Positions 7,896 through 15,786 of a stretch of DNA of 64,000 bases are shown in pieces (position 1 is the first letter of the stretch; each line of letters opens with the position of its first letter). Location of the stretch: the NCBI RefSeq assembly GCF_030409325.1, contig NZ_JAUFPR010000004.1, positions 109,548-173,547 on the forward strand, in the 5' to 3' direction. The notes under the pieces were generated by a model, which saw only the letters and a list, made by a program, of their open reading frames with translations, ran no database searches and had not been told where the DNA came from. A program made the translations under genes and the position numbers. The DNA is from Mucilaginibacter aquaedulcis. Its GTDB lineage: Bacteria; Bacteroidota; Bacteroidia; Sphingobacteriales; Sphingobacteriaceae.

Positions 7896-9926
7896 TTATT
7901 TTACAACATAAGTCTTTTTATCAACACCTACGCCGGTAATAGTTAATGATTTCCAGTTTTTGGGCAATTTACTTTTAAGTTGAGTTATACCTTCAGGTGT
8001 TATATCCAAACCGCCAAAACCCATTAGTAAACTTTGAATGATCCCTCCCGCCCCAGTAGCGAAATAAGGATTGGTACCGCCTTTGGTTTCGGCAATAACC
8101 CGGAAAGGAGGCAGCAGGTTTGGCTCATACGCATCCTTAAAAAAGTGATAAGCCTTATCACCATTACCTAAACGAGCATACAACAGGGTGAATATCCCTT
8201 GGGTCATGGCTGGTGTTCCTTCGTTGGGGACACGGGTTTCGTAATATTCCAGGTCTTTTTTTATTTGTGCCGGATCAGTTATGGTTTTCAGCGGATAGGC
8301 CAGCAAATTTACATCGGCCTGTTTAATACCTTCACCTTTGTACGTTGCAAACTCACGGGTTACCCCATCCGGAAATTTTAATATCGGGATATTCTGCTCT
8401 ACCACCTGCCAGTCGGGATCAGCAGTTAAGCCTAAAATTTTCGCGGTGGCAATGGCATTTTGCAGGTTTGCCTTTGCTGCGGCATTGGTAAAGGCATTGT
8501 TATCCACGTTCTCGGCCCATTCATCGGCAGCTACTACATCCTTAATATCATAATGACCATCGCCGTTGCGTTCTACACGACTTGCCCAAAAATCGGCAGT
8601 GGCCGATAGTATGGGCCAGCCTTTCTCCAACAGCCATTGTTTATCCTGTGTAACACAGTAATAGCTCCACGCTGCCAAAGCAACATCGGCAGTAATGTGA
8701 TGTTCAAAGGGGCCGCTCAATGCCCAAACAGGGGTTTCTTCTACTCCGCTATCGGCACTTTCCCAAGGGAACATTGCCCCTTTGTAGCCATGCGAAAACG
8801 CATTCTGTTTTGCGGCTGTTAAGCGCTGAAACCTGTACTCTACCAATGATTTGGCTATCTCAGGGTGTAACACTAAAAGCGCCGGATACATCCAGATATC
8901 AGCGTCCCAAAAAACGTGCCCGTTATAACCCAAACCAGATAAGCCCATCGGCGATGGTGAGTAAGCCGTACCCGCCCTTGAAAATGAGTACAGATGATAC
9001 AACATGCTATGCACATCCTGCTGGGCCTGGGCATCGCCTTCAATTTTGATGTCGCTTTTCCATAGTTCATCCCAGGCTTGTTCGTGATATTTTATCAGGC
9101 GGTCGCGGCCTTCCAGCTTGGCAAACATGGTGAGGCGTTCGGCCTGGTTCAGCGGATCGGCATCATGGGCCGAGGTAATGGATGAGCCGGCTAAAGCATA
9201 GCTGTAGGTTTGTCCGGCAGCCAGGGCTTTGCTAAATTTCATGAGGTGCATGTTGTTATCCCACATCTCATGAATTACTCTTGGTTCCTGGCCATGCCGC
9301 TCGTTAAATAAAAAAGTATTGGAGGCGCAAAGCTGCAACTTGCCAGTAGGGCTTTTGGCTGTAGATGTAAGCAGACTGATGGTTACGTGGGGCCTGTCAA
9401 TCTCGTTATAATAATTCTGTACGTCTTTTAATGCATCAGGAGCTTCCATTACGCTGGCCGCAGTAATGTTGATGGCTTTTTTAGCTGTGATGCTAATGTC
9501 CATTAACACGGTGAAAGGCAGCTGCCTTAACGAGTAATAAGTATATTTAATAGATGCTGCATCGCCATAATCAAATGTGGTGGTAAAGGCAGCGTGCTGC
9601 ATATCAAGCTCCTGTTTAAAGTTGCTGATATTTTTGGCCTCAATACGCTTTCCTCCTATTTCCAGATAGCTGTTAAGCAGGTTAAAACTATTTAAAAAGT
9701 TACTCACCCGGCCGCGGCCATACAGATCATAAGCACCGGCAAGCACCACGTTTTTTACCTTAAAAGGCTCTGGCGATGATACAATACCGATCATGCCGTT
9801 GGCTACCGTGATGCCGTAATAGTTGGCGGCATCAATTTTATCGGCTTTTATTTGCCAGGCGTTTTGTGCCTGCAGCGTGCTGCCCCAAAAACACAGGCCA
9901 GTTAACAACGTGCATACTTTGTTCAT
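7896..9926 (-). CDS. GH65-family glycoside hydrolase or phosphorylase, secreted
   Basis: A 676-residue enzyme with a cleavable signal peptide (up to about LQAQ, 18-21). It has the GH65 layout: N-terminal beta-sandwich (about 25-270), linker helices, then an (alpha/alpha)6 barrel (300-640) and a small C-terminal sheet. Landmarks are GHVFWDADIWMYP (336-348), the catalytic acid Glu469 in ADEWAENVDNNAFTN, and GIKQADVNLL (533-542). GH65 enzymes split trehalose, kojibiose, nigerose, maltose or glucosyl-galactose links, and the exported form favours a hydrolase over an intracellular phosphorylase. It begins 1 base after the VCBS stop, so the two are transcribed together. Together with GH37 it points to an alpha-linked glucose disaccharide. 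Confidence 0.85.
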   Translation of the reverse strand: MNKVCTLLTGLCFWGSTLQAQNAWQIKADKIDAANYYGITVANGMIGIVSSPEPFKVKNVVLAGAYDLYGRGRVSNFLNSFNLLNSYLEIGGKRIEAKNISNFKQELDMQHAAFTTTFDYGDAASIKYTYYSLRQLPFTVLMDISITAKKAINITAASVMEAPDALKDVQNYYNEIDRPHVTISLLTSTAKSPTGKLQLCASNTFLFNERHGQEPRVIHEMWDNNMHLMKFSKALAAGQTYSYALAGSSITSAHDADPLNQAERLTMFAKLEGRDRLIKYHEQAWDELWKSDIKIEGDAQAQQDVHSMLYHLYSFSRAGTAYSPSPMGLSGLGYNGHVFWDADIWMYPALLVLHPEIAKSLVEYRFQRLTAAKQNAFSHGYKGAMFPWESADSGVEETPVWALSGPFEHHITADVALAAWSYYCVTQDKQWLLEKGWPILSATADFWASRVERNGDGHYDIKDVVAADEWAENVDNNAFTNAAAKANLQNAIATAKILGLTADPDWQVVEQNIPILKFPDGVTREFATYKGEGIKQADVNLLAYPLKTITDPAQIKKDLEYYETRVPNEGTPAMTQGIFTLLYARLGNGDKAYHFFKDAYEPNLLPPFRVIAETKGGTNPYFATGAGGIIQSLLMGFGGLDITPEGITQLKSKLPKNWKSLTITGVGVDKKTYVVK

Positions 9927-9927
9927 A

Positions 9928-12900
9928 TCAATTATTTAATTTAAAAAACCTGATCGGTTTATTATTGAAAGCTACAGCATAAATTACCCCTGTGGCGGTT
10001 TTAATTGTTTTGATATCCCTCACTTGTCCGCGTAACAAAAACCCGGATGATACCGGCGAAATGCTTTTCAAATTCCTGTTGTTATCCAGCAACATCATAT
10101 CACCATAGTCGGCATCATACTTGCCCTCGTAAGGCAGTACACCATTAAAGTTACCGCCACTCAGAATACCCTTGTTATTCCCAGCCGAAAATATATTTAA
10201 ACCAAAAAGCGGAGCCATTTGTGCCGATGCAGGAAATGCCCTGAACTCGAAATTACCTTCTCCTTTATTATAAAATACACCCGACTGAAATGACGCGGCC
10301 TTTAATGGTTTATTATCGTTTAACGAATCGCCAAATAACTGTTCAACAGTTTTACCGGCAAAGTCATGATAATATAGAAATTTCTTTTTAATAAGCGGAA
10401 CCTGGCGCTCAATATCGCCCTTGCCCAAAAATGTATAATATTCTTTGTTAACACAATATGCCACTATAGGATCAATGGTACCGTTCTTGTCCAGATCGGC
10501 CAGGTACAGTTTCAGCGGGGCATCAATAGTTGGTTTAAGTTTTGAATTACAGCCATAATTGCCTGCCAGTATATCTGTTTTACCATCACCATCTACATCG
10601 GCCAGTACTATACGCTGCCACCATCCACTTAGTTTATCCATGGAGTTTTGCTGCCGCGTTACTAATTTGCCTTTTTTGTTCAAAAAAAGCTTTACAGGCA
10701 TCCACTCGCCGGCCACTACGAGATCGGGCCATCCGTCGTTATCCAAATCGGCAAAAGCGGCAGAGCGCAGCATACCTGCATGTTTCAGCTCTTCGGGGAT
10801 AGCTGCCTGATGGTACACACCATGACCATCATTCATTAATAAATATGATTCAGGAATTTTGCCAAATGCCAGATTATCCGGCGCGCCGCCTACAAAAATA
10901 TCGGGATAGCCATCATGGTTAATATCAGCAACGGCAACTGCAGATTTATTTGACCTGATGACCGGAATATTGGCCGACCGGGTAAAGTTGCCCTTACCAT
11001 CGTTCATGTACAGCCTGTCGGCCAAATCAGGTTCGCCGTTTCTCAATTCGTTACCACCGCTTGCCACGTATAGGTCGGGAAAACCATCATGATTGGCATC
11101 AAGGAAAACAGCGTCTACATCTTCACTGGCCGAATCGGTTACAAAAGCCGGCTGAGCAGATGGCTTAAAATCGCCTGATTGGGTTTGGATGAAAAGCGCA
11201 CCGGGCTGGTTGCGTGCACCGCAAACATACAGGTCTTCCAAACCGTCGTGATTTACATCGGCAACTGCCATTCGTGGGCCTTCGGCCGATAGCATATGCG
11301 GGATAAGTGGCTGCTGGTTAAAATCTACGAAATCATTTTCCCGGTGTTTCCAGTTGATGTGTATATCACTGGTGATCTCTTTAACAAGCGGTTTTGCCGC
11401 AGGGAAAAATTGCTGGTAGTTGAATTTGCCGCCCGCATTCCGTTGATCGATAGTTAATTGTTGATTTACCTTTACGTTTTTTAATACCTGGTACTTTTGG
11501 TTGGGCCAAACAATAAGTACGCTATCTATTTGCTGCTTTTTATCTAAACCAAAATGCAGCCGCGGTTCCACCGATGATTGAAAGCCACGGGTCAGCATCA
11601 ACTGTTCGTACTGTAGTTGTCCGCCGCAAAAAACGTAAGCCTTGGTACCAATGCCAAAACCATTATCCTCATGCCCCGTAAATTTGAGGGTTAAGTAATT
11701 AGTTTTAGGAGAGTTATTTTTGTAGATGCCGGCTTCATGGTTTACGTTATTGGTTACCAGATCAAGCCGGCCATCGTTATTCAGATCAGCATAAACTGCG
11801 CCATTGGCCAGGTTGGTATTACCAAAGCCCCAGTCAGCGCTTTTATCGGTAAATTTTTCGCTGGCATTGCCTTTAAATAAATAGCTGTGCACATCGCCCA
11901 AAGGCATTTTATCAAGTACGGTACTGTCATACCCTGCTCCGCTATTCAGCATACCCTGTACCCTATCGTTTGATACATAAACCACATAGTCCATATCCAA
12001 GGCCCTGCGTTTAATGCCGTTGGCTATGAATAGATCTTTGATACCGTCGTTATCAAAATCGGCCAGTAAGGGGCTCCAGCTCCAATCGGTAGCAGCAACG
12101 CCATCCATCAGGGCTACATCGCTGAAAGCCTCGCCATTACCCAGGTTTTTTTGCAGAGCATTGCGCGAGTACTGATCCTGAAAACCGTTACGGGTTATTT
12201 TAAATTTATACTGATCATATGATTCATCCCCTCCATAACTTTTAAGTGTGGTTTCCTCGCCCGGTAACATATCGGCAGTTACAACATCCAGCTGACCGTC
12301 ATTATTAAAATCGGCCATATCGTTACCCATACTAAAGCGGCTGTAATGGTTGAAATGTTTAATACCCGATTCGGTAAATGTGCCGTTATGATTGTTGATG
12401 TAGTAATAATCGTTTTCATGAAAATCATTCCCCACATAAATATCTTCCCAACCATCGTTATTTACATCACCAACCGCCACACCAAGGCCATAACCCAGCG
12501 CGCTGCTATAAATACCTGCTTGTTTGGTTACTTCGGTAAAATGATTGTTTTTGTTGATATAGAGCCTGCTGCCTGCCAGCTTGTTATCCGTTTTGCGCAT
12601 AACGGTATCGCCGTAAACTGCCACGGAATGGTCTGACTGGTTAAGCAGGAAACAATCCAGTTTGCCATCATGGTCATAATCAAAAAATACAGCCTGGGTA
12701 GAGTAGCCCGAAAAGTTAAGCCCATACTCGGCAGACCGTTCTGTGAATGTACCATTATGATTGTTGATATAGAGCATATTATGCCCTTTCAGATTGAGCT
12801 TTCCGGCCACTGCACATACGTAAATATCCAGGTAACCATCATTATTAACATCGGCCATGGTTACTCCGGTGCTCCAATCGGCGGTACCGGCAATACCTGC

Positions 12901-13215
12901 TTTGGATGTAATATCCTCAAACTGATAATTGCCTTTGTTGAGGTAAAGTTTATTGCAGCCCTTTTGATTGGCGGTAAAAAACAGATCGGGCAGGCCATCA
13001 TTGTTAATATCGCCAACGGCTACGCCCCCTCCGTTATAATAATACAGGTAATCCAAAATACCTGGACGATCTTTATCACTGATCCGGTTTACAAAATGGA
13101 TGTTGGTTTTTGCTGAAGGTAGTTGCTCAAAAAGCGGTGGTACAACAGTTTTTTGCTTACATGAAGTTATGCCTAAAAACAGTATTCCTAAGGCGGCGAA
13201 TAGTTTGTGCTGCAT
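9928..13215 (-). CDS. VCBS/FG-GAP repeat lipoprotein with ASPIC/UnbV domain (CRTAC1-like)
   Basis: A 1095-residue surface or periplasmic lipoprotein (signal ending LGITSC, Cys19). It carries many FG-GAP/VCBS blades, each with a calcium-binding loop of the form D-x-N-x-D-G-x-x-D (for example VAVGDINNDGLPDLFF, MADVNNDGYLDIYV, ADFNNDGQLDVVTADM, VADINHDGYPDIFVGG). These form one or two propellers, at about 40-500 and 620-950. Between them is an ASPIC/UnbV-like segment with ATDWSWSPLLADFDNDG and later RGFQSSVEPRLHFGL near 550-580. Such proteins are common next to SusC/SusD genes, probably as carbohydrate- or matrix-binding scaffolds, but no enzymatic role is proven. It lies between the GyrI-like gene (13-bp gap) and GH65 (1-bp gap). 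Confidence 0.85.
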   Translation of the reverse strand: MQHKLFAALGILFLGITSCKQKTVVPPLFEQLPSAKTNIHFVNRISDKDRPGILDYLYYYNGGGVAVGDINNDGLPDLFFTANQKGCNKLYLNKGNYQFEDITSKAGIAGTADWSTGVTMADVNNDGYLDIYVCAVAGKLNLKGHNMLYINNHNGTFTERSAEYGLNFSGYSTQAVFFDYDHDGKLDCFLLNQSDHSVAVYGDTVMRKTDNKLAGSRLYINKNNHFTEVTKQAGIYSSALGYGLGVAVGDVNNDGWEDIYVGNDFHENDYYYINNHNGTFTESGIKHFNHYSRFSMGNDMADFNNDGQLDVVTADMLPGEETTLKSYGGDESYDQYKFKITRNGFQDQYSRNALQKNLGNGEAFSDVALMDGVAATDWSWSPLLADFDNDGIKDLFIANGIKRRALDMDYVVYVSNDRVQGMLNSGAGYDSTVLDKMPLGDVHSYLFKGNASEKFTDKSADWGFGNTNLANGAVYADLNNDGRLDLVTNNVNHEAGIYKNNSPKTNYLTLKFTGHEDNGFGIGTKAYVFCGGQLQYEQLMLTRGFQSSVEPRLHFGLDKKQQIDSVLIVWPNQKYQVLKNVKVNQQLTIDQRNAGGKFNYQQFFPAAKPLVKEITSDIHINWKHRENDFVDFNQQPLIPHMLSAEGPRMAVADVNHDGLEDLYVCGARNQPGALFIQTQSGDFKPSAQPAFVTDSASEDVDAVFLDANHDGFPDLYVASGGNELRNGEPDLADRLYMNDGKGNFTRSANIPVIRSNKSAVAVADINHDGYPDIFVGGAPDNLAFGKIPESYLLMNDGHGVYHQAAIPEELKHAGMLRSAAFADLDNDGWPDLVVAGEWMPVKLFLNKKGKLVTRQQNSMDKLSGWWQRIVLADVDGDGKTDILAGNYGCNSKLKPTIDAPLKLYLADLDKNGTIDPIVAYCVNKEYYTFLGKGDIERQVPLIKKKFLYYHDFAGKTVEQLFGDSLNDNKPLKAASFQSGVFYNKGEGNFEFRAFPASAQMAPLFGLNIFSAGNNKGILSGGNFNGVLPYEGKYDADYGDMMLLDNNRNLKSISPVSSGFLLRGQVRDIKTIKTATGVIYAVAFNNKPIRFFKLNN

Positions 13216-13228
13216 TTGATAAGCTGTA

Positions 13229-14086
13229 TTAAAGTACGGGGTAATTGATCTGCATATTTACTGAATCTGTGTCGCTTGCCGGTATCCTGTTATCGAGGTA
13301 CCGTTCAAACGGAGCTATCTGCTTTGACAGGGAATGATCCTGAATATATTTTTCCATAGCGTTGTAAAGTTTTTGCCTGTCGCTGTATTTCCCATTAAAA
13401 TCACCTACCAGCATTTTACCACCGGGCATACGCATACAAGTAATGTTAGCAGTGGGCTGTATTTGTTTGTTTACGGGAATACCGACCAATACCTGTACGG
13501 AATCGGCCTGATGCGGATAATAAGAACAGGATAAGGGATGAATGGCTTTGGCATTGTTTTGCGCTATAAAAGAATTCAAATCTTTTACAGCCCTATTGAT
13601 TTCCGGAAATTTATTTTGGATAGGAACTGTTTCCTTTTTAACGGCGATGTAATTTTCGGCAACATCTTTTTCAATGATGTTAAAACCATAATATATACGT
13701 GCATTCTCCATAAAAGCTTTCAGGTTCAGGACCAGCGCGTCGGGTTTTACAGATGGTTGTACCTGAGAGATAAGCCATTTAAATACATTGGTTGGGGCGT
13801 CAATAGCAATGATGGCATAATTATTTTTGATGCCGGGAGCAACCGTGTAGAAACAATTATAACTCATGGGGCCACAGATTGTAGCTGCACTAAAAACATT
13901 CGCGCTAATAGCAGTAATATTAAAATCTTTGCCAGGATTGAATTTTGGAGTTTTCGTTTGATTGCCACCAGCCAATTGCTGGCATACATCAAAGTAGTTT
14001 GATTTGATATCAACACTGTTGTGTTGTTGAAATGGGATAAAGCCTATAATTATGAATAATATGAAAACAATTATTGCTTTTTTCAT
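13229..14086 (-). CDS. Secreted protein with GyrI-like effector-binding domain
   Basis: A 285-residue protein with an N-terminal hydrophobic signal (KKAIIVFILFIIIGFIPF) and an SRPBCC-like middle part (80-150). The C-terminal half (about 155-285) reads like a GyrI-like/AraC effector-binding domain: TANITCMRMPGGKMLVGDFN, then YNAMEKYIQDHSLSKQIAPF, ERYLDN and the closing NMQINYPVL. Such domains bind small hydrophobic or cationic ligands and are usually cytoplasmic, so an exported version is unusual. It is the first gene after the susD terminator and the first of the enzyme block. Function is unknown; ligand binding in the periplasm is my inference. Confidence 0.65.
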   Translation of the reverse strand: MKKAIIVFILFIIIGFIPFQQHNSVDIKSNYFDVCQQLAGGNQTKTPKFNPGKDFNITAISANVFSAATICGPMSYNCFYTVAPGIKNNYAIIAIDAPTNVFKWLISQVQPSVKPDALVLNLKAFMENARIYYGFNIIEKDVAENYIAVKKETVPIQNKFPEINRAVKDLNSFIAQNNAKAIHPLSCSYYPHQADSVQVLVGIPVNKQIQPTANITCMRMPGGKMLVGDFNGKYSDRQKLYNAMEKYIQDHSLSKQIAPFERYLDNRIPASDTDSVNMQINYPVL

Positions 14087-14150
14087 GGTGTAACTAAGAA
14101 CTGAAATTTTATTAGGTTATAAATATTTGATTACTTGCATTGCCCACATT

Positions 14151-14190
14151 AAACAAAAAACAATGGAACAGTTATTAGCTGTTCCATTGT
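14151..14190 (-). terminator. Terminator between susD and the enzyme genes
   Basis: Arms 14160-14171 (ACAATGGAACAG) and 14179-14190 (CTGTTCCATTGT) form a perfect 12-bp stem with a 7-base loop. Read on the minus strand it is followed by TTTTTTGTTT, a canonical rho-independent terminator 30 bases after the susD stop. It should limit expression of the downstream enzyme genes relative to susCD. Confidence 0.85.
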
Positions 14191-14219
14191 CCTTAATTGG
14201 TTTATATCAAATATATTAA

Positions 14220-15752
14220 TTAATAACCCGGATTCTGTTTTAACAGAGGGTTAGCAATAATTTGCAGATTAGGAATAGGGAATATAAAAGTATGGGTATC
14301 CGGATCCTGAGTTTTACCCGGTAAGCGGGCACCAGTCCAATATTTAGTTCCGGTTGCTACCTCAAACCTGATTAAATCATTTCTTCTCCAACCTTCCCAA
14401 GCCATTTCGCGGCCACGTTCAGCTAATAAATTATCGAAGGTCAAATCAGCTGAAGTCCATTCAGGCACTCCGGCTCTTCTTCTGATAGCATTAACCAGCG
14501 TAAGTGCAGTATTGGTGTTGCCAAGATGCATATCAGCTTCAGCCTTCATTAAATAAGCATCGCCCAAACGGAACCTTACGCCATCATTACTTGAATTTGG
14601 AAATGAACCAGCCTCTGGCGCATATTTAATGCTACGTGCTCCAGCAAACTTAAAGCTATCGGCAGGGTTTGATAATTCGTTAATATACGGGCTCAGGAAA
14701 ACTTTCAAGCCGGTTCCTTTATCTGTTAAAGGTGCCCCTGCCGAACTATACTGCTGCCCTACAATGAACATTTTTTTACGTGCATCAGCATCTGTGAATG
14801 AAGTATAGAATGCCCTTGGAGCAGAAAAGCCATTATAAGGCTGGCCTAAAAGGTCAAAGGTAAACTGGCTGTTGTAGTTTAATGAATAAGCTTCTATCTG
14901 GTTACCGGTGATATTAACCTTATCAAAAGGAATAACAAAGATATTTTCAACCGATCCTTCATTAACAACTGCAAAGTTATCCAGAAAGCTTGGTTGTAAA
15001 CTGTACAGACCTGAACTAATTACAGAATCGGCCGCAGCGCTTGCATTTGCCCAATCAGCTGTGCCTGTGTAAACCTGCGCATTCAGGTAAAGCTTGGCTA
15101 ACAACATAAAACCACCATGTCTGGTCATGTGACCATAATTGCTGGCTGCTTTTACTGACAAAAGCGGAACATTTGCTTTTAAATCATTTATCAAAAATGT
15201 ATATACATCTTTACGTGCAACTGTGGTTACTTTGCTCGGGTCGGTATTAAAATCGGTTACCAAAGGCACATTGCCATACATATCCATTAAATAAAACAGA
15301 TAATAATCGCGCATTACCTTAACCTCGGCATTGATATTATCAATATTGGCCGGCTTGGTAGGTAAACCATTTAATATGTTTAATATGAAGTTAGCTTTAC
15401 TTATACCTGCGCTCAGGTTACCCCATGCATCGTTGAAGGTTAGCACATCAGCAGTAAAGGAGTGTTTCCATAAGGCCTGCCATTTGCCGCCATCAAACCA
15501 GTCGCCACCACGTGTCGGAACAATCATTTCATCAGACGAGGCTTCATTTGCCTGAAAAACACCTTCGGTTTGCAACGGTGTTAACGCGGTATATACCGGC
15601 GCCACACCTGCTGCTATCTGAGCTGGCGTTTGATAAAAGTTACTTGTCGGAACATCATTATATACGTTTTTTTCGAGTTTCTTACACGAAACTATAACGC
15701 TGCCCATAGCAATCATGGACATCGTAAATATTAAAGATCTATTTCTTTTCAT
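14220..15752 (-). CDS. SusD/RagB-family nutrient-binding outer-membrane lipoprotein
   Basis: A 510-residue SusD-like protein: signal ending VIVSC (Cys23), an N-terminal TPR-like helical region with FYQTPAQIAAGVAPVYTALT, and the typical family C-terminus with VRFRLGDAYLMKAEADMHLG, LVNAIRRRAG, ERGREMAWEGWRRNDLIRF and FPIPNLQIIANP. SusD proteins form the lid of the SusC channel and bind the incoming oligosaccharide at the cell surface. It starts 34 bases after the SusC stop, giving the usual susC-susD order, and is followed by a strong terminator. Ligand specificity cannot be derived from sequence. Confidence 0.97.
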   Translation of the reverse strand: MKRNRSLIFTMSMIAMGSVIVSCKKLEKNVYNDVPTSNFYQTPAQIAAGVAPVYTALTPLQTEGVFQANEASSDEMIVPTRGGDWFDGGKWQALWKHSFTADVLTFNDAWGNLSAGISKANFILNILNGLPTKPANIDNINAEVKVMRDYYLFYLMDMYGNVPLVTDFNTDPSKVTTVARKDVYTFLINDLKANVPLLSVKAASNYGHMTRHGGFMLLAKLYLNAQVYTGTADWANASAAADSVISSGLYSLQPSFLDNFAVVNEGSVENIFVIPFDKVNITGNQIEAYSLNYNSQFTFDLLGQPYNGFSAPRAFYTSFTDADARKKMFIVGQQYSSAGAPLTDKGTGLKVFLSPYINELSNPADSFKFAGARSIKYAPEAGSFPNSSNDGVRFRLGDAYLMKAEADMHLGNTNTALTLVNAIRRRAGVPEWTSADLTFDNLLAERGREMAWEGWRRNDLIRFEVATGTKYWTGARLPGKTQDPDTHTFIFPIPNLQIIANPLLKQNPGY

Positions 15753-15786
15753 CTCTTTTAAAGTTTTAATTACAAACAGTTTTTAA

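Noticed and set aside
12670..13116. 148-codon open frame on the plus strand
   Set aside because: It lies fully opposite the VCBS gene, whose repeated D-N-D-G codons produce long antisense frames; no domain or start signal is seen.
13538..14002. 154-codon open frame on the plus strand
   Set aside because: Antisense to the GyrI-like gene, with no recognisable domain or signal.
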